From positions 1,178,001 through 1,242,000 of the forward strand of contig NZ_CP010976.1 of assembly GCF_000949425.1 (NCBI RefSeq): DNA of 64,000 bases, in the 5' to 3' direction. The stretch is from Paenibacillus sp. IHBB 10380. GTDB lineage: Bacteria; Bacillota; Bacilli; Paenibacillales; Paenibacillaceae. A model generated the notes under the pieces. The model was not told the DNA's origin, did not search any database, and was given only the letters and a program-made list of their open reading frames with translations. Of the stretch, positions 34,170-43,470 are shown piece by piece; within the stretch, counting starts at the first letter, position 1, and each line of letters begins with the position of its first letter. Both the position numbers and the translations under genes were made by a program.

Positions 34170-34307
34170 ATGAATGGGATTGTTGCCGGACTCTTTCATA
34201 TACTTGATCATCTTGAAAACCTCTACTTTGTAGAGGTTTTTTTATTAGATTCGCAAGATAACTTAGAGTATGTAGAAGTATCATATGAAGGAGGCTGGTC
34301 ATCATGA
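34170..34307 (+). CDS. Possible trp leader peptide crossing the attenuator
   Basis: A 45-codon open frame from ATG at 34170 to TGA at 34305-34307, overlapping the trpE start as ATGA. GGAGAGG lies 12 bases upstream and GTAGGGGG immediately before the ATG. It runs through the terminator hairpin without a stop and has a single Trp codon three codons from the end. The product (MNGIVAGLFHILD at the start) resembles nothing I know. It could couple translation to trpE or open the attenuator; it could also be chance. Confidence 0.4.
   Translation: MNGIVAGLFHILDHLENLYFVEVFLLDSQDNLEYVEVSYEGGWSS
34216..34243 (+). terminator. trp attenuator terminator
   Basis: AAAACCTCTAC (34216-34226), loop TTT, GTAGAGGTTTT (34230-34240), T run to 34243. 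It stands 60 bases before trpE. Upstream segments AGAGGTTT (34153-34160) and GTAGAGG (34104-34110) can pair with its left arm as antiterminators. Confidence 0.9.
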
Positions 34308-35860
34308 CCCCCAGTGTAGAACAGGTAATTTCTCTTGCAAGCCAATACAACTTAATTCCTGTTGTGAAGCGTCTGTTATCAGATATGGAGACGCCGATAC
34401 GGATTTTTCAGCGATATGCTCAGCGAGATCATGCATTTCTGTTAGAGAGTGTCGAGGGAGGGAGCCAATGGGCTAGATACTCCTTTATCGGTACAGATCC
34501 ATTTCTCATGATTTCTGGTAAAAAGGGCAAAATCATTCTGGAGAAGAATGGTGAGCAAGAGATCATGAAGGGGAAGCCAGTAGAGGAGCTAAAGGCGTTA
34601 TTGCGTATGTATCGAAGCCCTAAACTGGATGACATGCCTCCTTTTACTGGAGGAGCTATTGGATTCTTTGGATATGACTTATTGCAGTATTATGAGAAAT
34701 TGCCAGCTCATGCGGTTGATGATCTCCATATGGATGATATACGTTTTATGTTCTGTGATTCAATTATCGTATTCGATCATGTGAAGCAGCAAATATTGTT
34801 AGTGGGGAATGTTCATATCAAAGAAGGAGATACCGACAGTGATATTCAAGCCTCGTACGAGATCGTTAGTCGTAAGTTGGAGGATATTGCTGAGCAGTTA
34901 CAGGAGCAGGGTCCACGTGAGAATGTGAATAGCCGAAGTATTCCGTTGGATGTGGAACTGGGTGATATCAAGTCCAATATGACGAAAGAGCAGTACATTG
35001 CAAATGTAGAACAAGCGAAAGAATACATTCGTTCGGGAGATATTTTTCAGGTGGTATTATCCCAGCGATTCCATATTGAGACAGAGGTTTCCCCATTGCA
35101 CGTATATAGAGTACTAAGAACACTTAATCCATCTCCCTATATGTATTATCTCAAAATGAATGAGGAAATCATTGTCGGCACATCGCCTGAGGCACTAGTT
35201 AAGGTTGATGGAGATAGAGCTGAGACAAGGCCGATAGCGGGCACAAGACCTCGTGGAGAGAATGAGCAAGAAGACCGTGAGCTTAGTGAAGAGTTAATGG
35301 CGGACGAGAAGGAACGTGCAGAGCATCTTATGCTTGTTGATCTAGGACGCAATGATTTAGGACGTGTATCCCAATTCGGAAGCGTAAAGTGCGATTCATT
35401 TATGGAGATTGAGCGTTATTCACATGTTATGCACCTTGTGTCCAATGTGTCAGGGAGACTGAGAGAGGATAAAGATTTCTTTGATGCCTTTCTTTCTTGC
35501 TTACCGGCAGGAACCGTATCAGGAGCACCGAAGCTACGAGCGATGGAAATTATTGCGGAATTAGAAAAAGAAGCTCGGGGTGCTTATGCGGGTGCAATCG
35601 GATATCTAGGATTTACAGGTAACATGGATTCATGTATTACGATCCGTACTTTGATCTTTCGAAAAGGAAAAGCATACGTCCAAGCCGGAGCAGGTATTGT
35701 CTGGGACTCCGTTCCAGAGAAGGAGTATGAAGAGACGGTTAATAAAGCCAAAGCACTTCTTAAGGCTATTCGTACGGCGGAGGCTATGTTCCCTTCAGTT
35801 ATGGAGGAGACGGGAAGCATAAATCAAGATTATTTATACGAATATACGCCACAAGGGTAA
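34304..35860 (+). CDS. trpE: Anthranilate synthase component I
   Basis: A 518-residue enzyme that makes anthranilate from chorismate with the TrpG glutaminase subunit. The LLESVEGG region near residues 45-52 belongs to the tryptophan feedback site; RPIAGTRPRG and LVDLGRNDLGRV in the C-terminal half are the chorismate-binding signatures. ATG at 34304 follows AGGAGGCTGG. No trpG lies in the operon, as in B. subtilis, where the glutaminase is encoded with the folate genes. Expression should depend on TRAP. Confidence 0.97.
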   Translation: MTPSVEQVISLASQYNLIPVVKRLLSDMETPIRIFQRYAQRDHAFLLESVEGGSQWARYSFIGTDPFLMISGKKGKIILEKNGEQEIMKGKPVEELKALLRMYRSPKLDDMPPFTGGAIGFFGYDLLQYYEKLPAHAVDDLHMDDIRFMFCDSIIVFDHVKQQILLVGNVHIKEGDTDSDIQASYEIVSRKLEDIAEQLQEQGPRENVNSRSIPLDVELGDIKSNMTKEQYIANVEQAKEYIRSGDIFQVVLSQRFHIETEVSPLHVYRVLRTLNPSPYMYYLKMNEEIIVGTSPEALVKVDGDRAETRPIAGTRPRGENEQEDRELSEELMADEKERAEHLMLVDLGRNDLGRVSQFGSVKCDSFMEIERYSHVMHLVSNVSGRLREDKDFFDAFLSCLPAGTVSGAPKLRAMEIIAELEKEARGAYAGAIGYLGFTGNMDSCITIRTLIFRKGKAYVQAGAGIVWDSVPEKEYEETVNKAKALLKAIRTAEAMFPSVMEETGSINQDYLYEYTPQG

Positions 35861-35946
35861 GAGTTGAGCGGTCATGGCGGTGCCAAAGATAAATCAGGCG
35901 ATTCATAGGTAGGGTAATAGAATTAAATATATTGGAGATGAGCGAA

Positions 35947-37023
35947 GTGGAGAAGAGCCTAGTTGAGAATAAGTTGAATAATATCAAGGATACAGAATTG
36001 CTACAGAGTAGCATCGCCGAACTGATTCAAGGTCGTGACCTTACACGTCAAAAGGCACGAAGTATCATGGAGAGCATTATGGTGGGTGCAGCAACGCATA
36101 CGCAGATTGGTGCCTTGTTAACGGCCTTAAGAATAAAAGGTGAAACGATTGATGAAATAACGGGATTTGCTGAAGCTATGAGAGGTGCGGGTAGTCGGAT
36201 GCTGACAGAGAGTGAGCATCTGCTCGATACGTGTGGAACGGGTGGATCAGGATTACACAAGTTTAATATTTCCACTACTTCAGCTATTATTTCGTCATCT
36301 GTATCGGTTCGGGTAGCTAAGCATGGTAATCGTTCTGCATCAGGGCGTGCGGGAAGTGCTGATGTATTGGAAGCATTAGGAGTCAATATCAATATCTCTG
36401 CCGAACAAGCGAAGCGTTGCTTGGACGAGATAGGTATATGCTTCTTATTCGCTCAAATTTATCATCCATCGATGAAACATGCAGCAGCACCTCGTAAAGA
36501 GCTTGGTATTCGAACTGTATTCAATATGCTGGGTCCATTGACTAATCCTGCCGGTGCTGATCGTCAGTTACTGGGTATCTATGATCGCAATATGACAGAA
36601 ACGATTGCACATGTGTTGAAGGAGTTAGGTTTGAAACGTGCCTTAGTCGTTTCCAGCTTGGATGGATTAGATGAGATTAGTATTTCTGCACCTACACAAG
36701 TTTCTGAGCTACGGGGAGGGAAAGTAAGTACTTATGACATCCATCCCCATGATCTAGGACTTGATTTACATCCGATTGAGGATGTTCTGGGGGGAGATGC
36801 CGCTCAGAATGCCCAAATTATACAATCGGTTCTGCAAGGTACTAAGGGTCCTTATCGTGACGTGGTATTGGCGAATGCAGGTGCTTGTATTTATGTCTCT
36901 GGGTTATCCGAATCCATTGCTGGAGGTGTGAAACTAGCGGCTGAGGCTATTGATAATGGAAAAGCACATGATAAACTGAATCAGTTGATTCTAATGACGG
37001 GAGATCAATCCAATGTATCTTGA
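35947..37023 (+). CDS. trpD: Anthranilate phosphoribosyltransferase
   Basis: About 358 residues. GTG at 35947 has GGAGATGA nine bases upstream; ATG at 35938 touches that same site, so it is less likely. The PRPP-binding motif DTCGTGGSG lies near residues 95-103, and KHGNRSASGRAGSADVLEALG near 124-144 is the family signature. Transfers phosphoribose to anthranilate. It overlaps trpC by 11 bases. The 86-base gap after trpE carries no obvious signal. Confidence 0.95.
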   Translation: MEKSLVENKLNNIKDTELLQSSIAELIQGRDLTRQKARSIMESIMVGAATHTQIGALLTALRIKGETIDEITGFAEAMRGAGSRMLTESEHLLDTCGTGGSGLHKFNISTTSAIISSSVSVRVAKHGNRSASGRAGSADVLEALGVNINISAEQAKRCLDEIGICFLFAQIYHPSMKHAAAPRKELGIRTVFNMLGPLTNPAGADRQLLGIYDRNMTETIAHVLKELGLKRALVVSSLDGLDEISISAPTQVSELRGGKVSTYDIHPHDLGLDLHPIEDVLGGDAAQNAQIIQSVLQGTKGPYRDVVLANAGACIYVSGLSESIAGGVKLAAEAIDNGKAHDKLNQLILMTGDQSNVS

Positions 37024-37822
37024 TAAAATAGTAGCAACGAAGGTCGAAGAAGTGAAGAAGCTTGCACAGCATTTCAATCTTACAGAAATAGAACGAGATA
37101 TCGCAGCTTTACCCGAAACCAAAGGATTCATAAAAGCGTTAAATGAAAGACGCCATCGGGAGATGGGGTTGATCGCCGAAGTGAAGAAGGCTTCACCCTC
37201 TAAAGGCCTAATTCGTCCAGATTTCCACCCTGTAGACATTGCGCTAGCCTATGAACAAGCAGGAGCAGATTGTTTGTCTGTACTGACGGATGAAGTGTAT
37301 TTTCAAGGGTGCGGGGAGTATTTAAAGGCGGTTCGTTCTGCGGTAAATATTCCATTATTACGTAAAGATTTCATCATTGATGAACGGCAAATATATGAAG
37401 CACGGGTACTTGGAGCAGATGCGGTACTTCTGATAGCTAGCATTCTTGAGCCTGCACAGATCTCGTCATTCCTCGAAATTGCCGCATCTATCGGCATGGA
37501 TTCATTAATTGAAGTGCATAATCAGCAAGAGCTGGAAGAAGTGTTGAAACTGGATCAAGCCAGCCTAATAGGCATTAACAATCGAAACTTGCATACATTT
37601 GAGACTTCCCTCCAGACTACGGCTGAGCTTGTACGACTTATTCCTGATGGAATTACGATCATTAGTGAGAGTGGCATATCAAGCGTCGAAGATATGACGT
37701 ATCTGAAACAAGCAGGAGCAGATGGCGTGTTAATAGGAGAGTATTTCATGCGTCAGCAAGAGATTGGCACTGCGGTTCAACATCTTATGGGTCCCCTTAA
37801 GGATCAAGGAGGAAGGTTCTAA
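37013..37822 (+). CDS. trpC: Indole-3-glycerol phosphate synthase
   Basis: A 269-residue TIM-barrel enzyme. IAEVKKASPSKGLIR near residues 54-68 holds the catalytic Lys; LLRKDFIIDERQIYEARVLGADAVLL and INNRNLHTF follow in order, with ISESGISS near the end. Complete. The start lies in the trpD end and the stop one base before trpF, so tight coupling is expected. Confidence 0.97.
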   Translation: MYLDKIVATKVEEVKKLAQHFNLTEIERDIAALPETKGFIKALNERRHREMGLIAEVKKASPSKGLIRPDFHPVDIALAYEQAGADCLSVLTDEVYFQGCGEYLKAVRSAVNIPLLRKDFIIDERQIYEARVLGADAVLLIASILEPAQISSFLEIAASIGMDSLIEVHNQQELEEVLKLDQASLIGINNRNLHTFETSLQTTAELVRLIPDGITIISESGISSVEDMTYLKQAGADGVLIGEYFMRQQEIGTAVQHLMGPLKDQGGRF

Positions 37823-37823
37823 G

Positions 37824-38504
37824 ATGGGGAGTGCGTTAGTTAAAATTTGTGGACTTCAGGACGTTGAAGTGCTAAAATATATGAACGACTTACCTGTGGA
37901 TTACATAGGGTTTGTATTTGCTAAAAGTCGTCGTCAGGTCTCAGTGGATACCGCAGCTATTCTGGTACCGCAGTTATCTAAGTGGCAGAATGAGAAGACA
38001 CCAGAAAGTGTGGGCGTATTTGTTAATCCAACGATGGAACAGTTATCCGAAGTGATGGATCGTGTTTCACTAGATGTGATTCAGCTACATGGACAAGAGA
38101 AACCCGAATTCTGCCGTAAGGTAAAGCAGGCATTCGGGGTTAAAATATTTAAAGTTATTCAAATTCAAAGAACAGAGGATACTTCAGATAGTTCTGATAT
38201 AGAGACTGCTCTTCAGGAATATATAGGTGTCATTGATGCCGTATTATTGGACACATTCGATCCTGTGCATGGAGGCGGTTCTGGGAAGACCTTCGCTTGG
38301 GAGCAAATAACACGGTATCAAGATTGGAGTCATCATGAAGGTATTCCGCTATGGATTGCCGGTGGGCTTGATCCTGATAATGTCGAGGAATTATTGGAAC
38401 TCTATCATCCTCATGGAGTAGATGTCTCTAGTGGTGTTGAAAGTAATGGAATCAAAGATATAGATAAAATTAAAACTTTTGTTGAAAGGGTGAAAGGTTT
38501 ATGA
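37824..38504 (+). CDS. trpF: Phosphoribosylanthranilate isomerase
   Basis: A 226-residue TIM-barrel enzyme. ATG at 37824 follows AAGGAGGAAGG and gives [10 protein letters not shown] near the start, with the catalytic Cys. [27 protein letters not shown] and [17 protein letters not shown] follow as in other TrpF proteins; [10 protein letters not shown] and [10 protein letters not shown] close the phosphate site. The stop overlaps trpB as ATGA. Confidence 0.97.
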   Translation: MGSALVKICGLQDVEVLKYMNDLPVDYIGFVFAKSRRQVSVDTAAILVPQLSKWQNEKTPESVGVFVNPTMEQLSEVMDRVSLDVIQLHGQEKPEFCRKVKQAFGVKIFKVIQIQRTEDTSDSSDIETALQEYIGVIDAVLLDTFDPVHGGGSGKTFAWEQITRYQDWSHHEGIPLWIAGGLDPDNVEELLELYHPHGVDVSSGVESNGIKDIDKIKTFVERVKGL

Positions 38505-39697
38505 CACAAGTACCGGATCAGCATGGACGTTTCGGTCCATTCGGAGGTCGCTTCGTACCTGAGACATTAATGAATGCATTAATTGAATTAGAAAATGCTT
38601 ATAATGAGAATGCAGCAGATGCAAGCTTTCAAGCAGAAATTGATTATTTACTTAAGCAATATTCGGGTCGTGAGACCCCGCTGTATTATGCAGAACGTTT
38701 AAGCCAACGCTTAGGTGATGCTAAAATTTACTTGAAGAGAGAAGATTTAAATCATACCGGGGCTCATAAAATCAACAATGCCATCGCACAAGGTGTACTC
38801 GCTAAGCGTATGGGCAAGAACAAAGTGATCGCTGAGACAGGAGCCGGTCAACATGGCGTTGCAACGGCTACAGTAGCTGCACTTCTTGGGATGGAATGTA
38901 AAGTATTCATGGGTGAGGATGATACGAAACGTCAAGCGCTTAATGTATTCCGTATGAAGCTATTGGGTGCTGAGGTTGTGCCTGTGACTTCGGGATCACG
39001 CACACTGAAGGATGCTGGAAATGAGGCACTTCGTTACTGGGTCAGTCATGTGGATGACACATTCTATGTATTGGGTTCAGCTGTGGGCCCACATCCGTAT
39101 CCAATGATGGTACGTAACTTTCAGCGTATCATTGGAGATGAGACCAGAGCACAAATACTGGAAGCCGAAGGTCGTCTGCCGAATATGCTCGTAGCCGCTG
39201 TTGGAGGGGGAAGTAATGCGATTGGTATGTTCTACCCCTTTTTAGAAGATAAAGAAGTTGCTATGATTGGCGTAGAGGCTGCTGGTAAAGGAGTCGATAC
39301 GGAGTTTCATGCAGCAACGATGAGCAAAGGAACCCATGGTGTGTTCCAAGGCTCTATGAGCTATCTTCTACAGGATGAACATGGACAGGTTCAAGAAGCT
39401 CACTCCATCTCAGCGGGTCTTGATTACCCGGGTGTAGGTCCCGAGCATTCTTATCTTAAAGATATCGAACGTGTCCAATATGTCCCCATAACAGATCAAG
39501 AAGCACTGGATGCACTGGAGCTTCTCTGTCGGACGGAAGGAATTATACCCGCATTGGAATCTGCACATGCGGTTGCTCAAGTTGTGAAGCTGGCACCAAC
39601 GTTTACTAAAGATGATATTGTGGTCATCTGTCTGTCTGGTCGAGGAGATAAAGATGTGGAATCCATCATGGCATACAGAGGGGGAGGACAGTTATGA
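38501..39697 (+). CDS. trpB: Tryptophan synthase beta subunit
   Basis: A 398-residue PLP enzyme that joins indole and serine. The PLP Lys is in [11 protein letters not shown] near residue 88; [13 protein letters not shown] and [14 protein letters not shown] (phosphate-binding loop) follow. [11 protein letters not shown] near the start is characteristic. The stop overlaps trpA as ATGA, consistent with an alpha2-beta2 complex. Confidence 0.98.
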   Translation: MTQVPDQHGRFGPFGGRFVPETLMNALIELENAYNENAADASFQAEIDYLLKQYSGRETPLYYAERLSQRLGDAKIYLKREDLNHTGAHKINNAIAQGVLAKRMGKNKVIAETGAGQHGVATATVAALLGMECKVFMGEDDTKRQALNVFRMKLLGAEVVPVTSGSRTLKDAGNEALRYWVSHVDDTFYVLGSAVGPHPYPMMVRNFQRIIGDETRAQILEAEGRLPNMLVAAVGGGSNAIGMFYPFLEDKEVAMIGVEAAGKGVDTEFHAATMSKGTHGVFQGSMSYLLQDEHGQVQEAHSISAGLDYPGVGPEHSYLKDIERVQYVPITDQEALDALELLCRTEGIIPALESAHAVAQVVKLAPTFTKDDIVVICLSGRGDKDVESIMAYRGGGQL

Positions 39698-40500
39698 ATT
39701 TAATGGATCAAACATTCGAGACATTAAAGAGTCAGAATCGGACAGCACTCATGCCATTTCTAACCATAGGTGATCCTGATTTGGATACTACGGTGGAGAT
39801 TATTCAAGAACTAGAAGCTGCGGGTGCCGATATGATCGAGCTAGGTGTTCCTTATTCTGATCCTCTTGCAGATGGTCCTGTTATTCAGCGAGCTTCACAG
39901 CGTGCTTTGAAGCAAGGCGTAACCATCCGTAAATGTATGGAGACAGCATTGAAGGCTCGCCAAGCAGGCGTGAAGATGCCATTTATTCTATTCACATATT
40001 ACAATCCTGTATTGCAAATGGGTCTGACTCACTTTTTTGAACAGATCCAAGCCCACGATATTAGTGGTCTAATTATTCCAGATCTACCTATCGAGGAATC
40101 AGAGGAAGTAAGACGTCTGGCGGATGAAGTTGGAGTGAGTTTCATTCCATTGGTAGCTCCAACATCGCATGAACGAATTGCTAGAATTGTAGGTAATGCT
40201 AGTGGCTTCGTTTATTGTGTATCATCGTTAGGTGTAACGGGAGAGAGAGCGACCTTCCATCAAGGTGTAGAAGAGTTTATTCAGACGGTTAAGCAATACA
40301 CAACTCTTCCAGTTGCTATTGGGTTTGGAATATCGACGCGGGAACAGGTAGAACATTTCTCGGAAATCTGCGACGGAGTCGTTGTAGGTAGCGCTATTGT
40401 TCGTCAGATCGAATCGGTTATTCCATTGCTGAGTAATGCGAGTACCAAACAAGAGGGATTGTTACAAATAAGAAATTTTGTTGCTCAATTAAAAGTATAG
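39694..40500 (+). CDS. trpA: Tryptophan synthase alpha subunit
   Basis: A 268-residue TIM-barrel that releases indole from indole-3-glycerol phosphate. Catalytic Glu is in [16 protein letters not shown] near residue 49 and the catalytic Asp in the same motif (Asp60). [21 protein letters not shown] and [10 protein letters not shown] are present. It is the last trp gene, but only 15 bases separate it from hisC, so transcription probably continues. Confidence 0.98.
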   Translation: MNLMDQTFETLKSQNRTALMPFLTIGDPDLDTTVEIIQELEAAGADMIELGVPYSDPLADGPVIQRASQRALKQGVTIRKCMETALKARQAGVKMPFILFTYYNPVLQMGLTHFFEQIQAHDISGLIIPDLPIEESEEVRRLADEVGVSFIPLVAPTSHERIARIVGNASGFVYCVSSLGVTGERATFHQGVEEFIQTVKQYTTLPVAIGFGISTREQVEHFSEICDGVVVGSAIVRQIESVIPLLSNASTKQEGLLQIRNFVAQLKV

Positions 40501-40515
40501 ATACGAGGAGAATGA

Positions 40516-41619
40516 GTGGCCATGAAACCAAAATCTAGTATTGTTAACCTTCCTGTATATCAACCAGGTAAACCTATTGAAGAAGTGAAGAAGGAATTTG
40601 GCTTGAGTGATGTTGTGAAACTGGCATCCAATGAGAATCCTTATGGATCATCTCCTCGAGTGAAGGATGCCATTCTAGCTGAGTTGGACAATATTAGTAT
40701 TTATCCAGATGGAAGCTCGGCAAGTTTAACTTCAGCTTTAGCTGACCGTTTAGGTGTGGACAGTAAGCAGATTATTTTTGGATGTGGATCGGATGAAATT
40801 ATTGCCTTGATTACTAGAGCCTTTTTTGTATCAGGTGATGAGACGATTATGGCTGATCAGACATTCTCCGTATATAAAAGTAATGCTGACATCGAGGGCG
40901 CGATCAGTATCGAGGTTCCACTTAAAGATGGAACTCATGATTTAGATGCTATGCTTGCAGCTACTACGGATCGAACTAAGATTATATGGATTTGTAATCC
41001 AAACAATCCAACAGGTACGATTGTCTCTGAGCAGGCACTAATTGCTTTCTTAGATGCCGTTCCCTCACATATCATGGTTGTGCTTGACGAAGCTTATTGT
41101 GAATTTGTGACGGATAATACTTTCCCTAACAGTCTGAATATTTTATCTAAATACTCCAACTTGGTTATTCTTCGTACCTTTTCTAAAATATACGGACTTG
41201 CTTCTCTTCGAATTGGATATGGTGTGGGTCATCCTGAAGTGATCAAGCTAATTAATCAAGTTCGTGAACCTTTTAATACATCACGGATCGGTCAGGCAGC
41301 TGCTAAAGTAGCGCTGGAAGATCAAGATTATGTGAAATATTGTCGCGAGCATAATACGCAGGGGATATCGTATTTAGAAGGAGAATTTGATCGTATAGGT
41401 CTAGAGTATTTCCCAGCTCATGGTAACTTCATCTTGGTGAACGTTGGTAAACCTGGGCTTGAGGTATTTCAAGGATTGCTTCAATTAGGTGTTATTGTCC
41501 GTGCAGGATTTCAGCATTATCCTGAGTACATTCGTGTATCTATAGGCTCAAAGGAACAAAATGTTGTGTTCATTAACACACTTGAGCAAGTTCTCCAGGT
41601 AAAATCAGCTCAGGTATAA
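40516..41619 (+). CDS. hisC: Histidinol-phosphate / aromatic amino acid aminotransferase
   Basis: A 367-residue class-II aminotransferase. GTG at 40516, six bases behind GAGGAG, is preferred to ATG at 40522. KLASNENPYGSSP near residues 36-48 and NPNNPTGT near 159-166 are fold signatures; the PLP Lys is in RTFSKIYGLASLR near 224. In B. subtilis the gene in this place serves both histidine and tyrosine/phenylalanine synthesis, which fits its position between trpA and tyrA. Confidence 0.95.
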   Translation: MAMKPKSSIVNLPVYQPGKPIEEVKKEFGLSDVVKLASNENPYGSSPRVKDAILAELDNISIYPDGSSASLTSALADRLGVDSKQIIFGCGSDEIIALITRAFFVSGDETIMADQTFSVYKSNADIEGAISIEVPLKDGTHDLDAMLAATTDRTKIIWICNPNNPTGTIVSEQALIAFLDAVPSHIMVVLDEAYCEFVTDNTFPNSLNILSKYSNLVILRTFSKIYGLASLRIGYGVGHPEVIKLINQVREPFNTSRIGQAAAKVALEDQDYVKYCREHNTQGISYLEGEFDRIGLEYFPAHGNFILVNVGKPGLEVFQGLLQLGVIVRAGFQHYPEYIRVSIGSKEQNVVFINTLEQVLQVKSAQV

Positions 41620-41652
41620 ACCATTAATTTTATAAGAATTGAAGTGAGGAAC

Positions 41653-42750
41653 ATGACAACAACTAAAATTGCAATCTTTGGAGTAGGACTTATAGGTGGT
41701 TCATTGGCTTTATGCTTTAAAGGTAAGCCTGGAATTACGGTGGTGGGGCATACCCACCGCCCCGACTCCATTCATAAATATATGAGTAAGGGTGTCGTTG
41801 ATACGGCTACTCTCTCGATGGAAGAAGCAGCATTAGATGCTGACTTTATTTTTTTATGTGTACCCGTTGGCAATTTAGAAGATTATTTAGAGCGTTTGAG
41901 TAATTTGCCATTGAAGAAAGGCTGTATTATTACAGATGTAGGAAGTACGAAGGCTAGTGTATCTGCTGCGGCAGAATCGTTGCACTTGCAAGATGTATAT
42001 TTCATCGGTGGACACCCCATGGCTGGTTCAGAACGTTCAGGCGTAGAAGCTGCGTCAGTGTTATTATTCGAGAATGCGTATTATGTATTGACTCCACCTG
42101 CGGATGTGCCAGAATCTGTGTATGACTCATTAGTAGAGCTGTTGTCTTATACACGTGCGCAGATTGTAAGAGTAGAGCCTAAGCTTCATGATGAGATCGT
42201 CGGGGCGATTAGTCATTTACCCCATATTATTGCTGTGGCTTTAGTTAATCAAATTCGTGATTATAATGACACTAATTCCTTGTATCGCAGATTGGCTGCA
42301 GGCGGATTTAGAGACATCACACGGATCGCATCAAGCGACCCTGTCATTTGGCGAGATATTTTGTTGAATAACAATGATGTGATGCTACGTTTGCTTCAGG
42401 ATTGGAATGAAGGGATCACCTCCTTTATTGAGCTACTTGAGAATAAAGATGGACAAGGGATTGAAGGAGCCTTCGCGAAAGCAAACGCCTTCCGTAGTGA
42501 GCTTCCAGAGAGAGGCAAGGGGATGATTACACCTTTATTTGATCTGTATCTGGATGTTCCGGATCATCCGGGTATTATCGGTCAGATTGCAACGGAGTTA
42601 GGTGTGAATCAGGTCAACCTTAGCAATATGCAAATTATTGAGAGTAGAGAAGATGTTCCTGGCGTAATGAGACTTTCTTTCCGAGTTGAAGACGATATGG
42701 AGCGGGCGAGAACCCTTCTGCAAGAGCTGAAATACATGGTGTACGTATAG
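41653..42750 (+). CDS. tyrA: Prephenate dehydrogenase with ACT domain
   Basis: A 365-residue enzyme that makes 4-hydroxyphenylpyruvate. ATG at 41653 follows GTGAGGA. The NAD fold begins IAIFGVGLIGGSLA near residues 6-19; the prephenate motif GGHPMAGSERSG lies near 119-130. A C-terminal ACT domain begins LDVPDHPGIIGQIA near residue 296 and probably senses tyrosine. In B. subtilis aroE (EPSP synthase) follows; here the accessory region begins. Confidence 0.95.
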   Translation: MTTTKIAIFGVGLIGGSLALCFKGKPGITVVGHTHRPDSIHKYMSKGVVDTATLSMEEAALDADFIFLCVPVGNLEDYLERLSNLPLKKGCIITDVGSTKASVSAAAESLHLQDVYFIGGHPMAGSERSGVEAASVLLFENAYYVLTPPADVPESVYDSLVELLSYTRAQIVRVEPKLHDEIVGAISHLPHIIAVALVNQIRDYNDTNSLYRRLAAGGFRDITRIASSDPVIWRDILLNNNDVMLRLLQDWNEGITSFIELLENKDGQGIEGAFAKANAFRSELPERGKGMITPLFDLYLDVPDHPGIIGQIATELGVNQVNLSNMQIIESREDVPGVMRLSFRVEDDMERARTLLQELKYMVYV

Positions 42751-42788
42751 CCTATTTTTAAGGCGATGTATACGGTTTCAAAATGTTG

Positions 42789-42818
42789 TTGACAGAATGA
42801 AAACGGATACATTATAAT
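42789..42818 (+). promoter_or_regulatory. Consensus sigma-A promoter of a small-RNA-like unit
   Basis: TTGACA (42789-42794), 18 bases, TATAAT (42813-42818). Both hexamers are perfect. The only thing downstream before a strong terminator is a non-coding stretch of about 85 bases. Confidence 0.75.
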
Positions 42819-42819
42819 G

Positions 42820-42908
42820 AACTTACAGTATGGTTTCTCTCCACTCCTATCCAAATACTATATTGCTCTATAATGAGCAATGGCCGCTAATGTAGCGGTC
42901 TTTTTTTT
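42820..42908 (+). ncRNA. Candidate small RNA, copy 1
   Basis: Predicted transcript from about 42825 to a terminator at 42882-42908. Elements in order: an AGTAT...ATACT imperfect hairpin, TTGCTC-TATAAT-GAGCAA (42863-42880), and GGCCGCTA-ATG-TAGCGGTC (42882-42900) plus eight T. A related unit with the same hairpin order is at 45.86 kb. No reading frame of note. It may simply be an independently transcribed tyrA terminator. Confidence 0.5.
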
Positions 42909-42994
42909 GTTCTTTAATCGTGACGAACGATTAGTAATCTCGGCTCAATTCAAAAAACGAATGCAAGAAAAATAGCAGTGTAGGAAGATCGCTA

Positions 42995-43159
42995 CGATGC
43001 CGGATTGTTCTTCCGATCGCTGTTGCCCTCGGATTTCTTGATTATATACCGCTTATAGCGGTATAAATCCGAGGGCAAAGCGGATGCTTACGAAGTAGCT
43101 TTCCTACGGAAAACTTGTAGGCGAGCGCTAACACTTCTACAGAACAATTCCGCCCTCTT
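42995..43159. mobile_element. Miniature palindromic element, copy A
   Basis: About 165 bp between direct CGCTA copies (42990-42994 and 43160-43164). Ends CGGATTGTTC and GAACAATTCCG are inverted. The centre is a strong hairpin, GCCCTCGGATTT (43024-43035) with AAATCCGAGGGC, enclosing ATACCGC/GCGGTAT. No reading frame large enough for a transposase. Confidence 0.7.
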
Positions 43160-43223
43160 CGCTACTCTCTGCATAATTTGTTTTTGTGCAAATAGTTGGA
43201 TTGTTTTAAGGCTCAACACCAAA

Positions 43224-43470
43224 ATCAGTGCTTGACAAATGTATCGAGTTGATAAATGATCGCTACGCGGATGGATTGTCCTTCCGATCGCTGTTGCCCC
43301 CAAATTTTTTTGAATTTACCGCTCTTTGCGGTTAAAATTCAGGGGCAAAGCGTATGCTTTCGAAGTAGCTTTCCAAGGGAAAGCTTTTAGGCGAACGCTA
43401 CGCTTCTCCACGACAATTCCATCCTCTCCGCTAGGATCAGCATAAAATTCTATTTTCAGCAAACGCTGAT
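43224..43470. mobile_element. Miniature palindromic element, copy B, inside the host repeat
   Basis: An outer repeat with inverted ends (ATCAG at 43224, CTGAT at 43466) is interrupted by a 163-bp element at 43266-43428, flanked by CGCTA at 43261-43265 and 43429-43433. Element ends GGATGGATTGTC and GACAATTCCATCC are inverted; the inner hairpin contains ACCGC-TCTTT-GCGGT. Removing the element and one CGCTA leaves about 79 bp that match the unit at 20448-20528. Confidence 0.75.

Noticed and set aside
35861..35946. Second TRAP site between trpE and trpD
   Set aside because: Only scattered GAG/TAG triplets without regular two-base spacing.
42990..43470. CRISPR-like repeat pattern
   Set aside because: Only a few long imperfect palindromic units, not short regularly spaced direct repeats with unique spacers; no cas genes.
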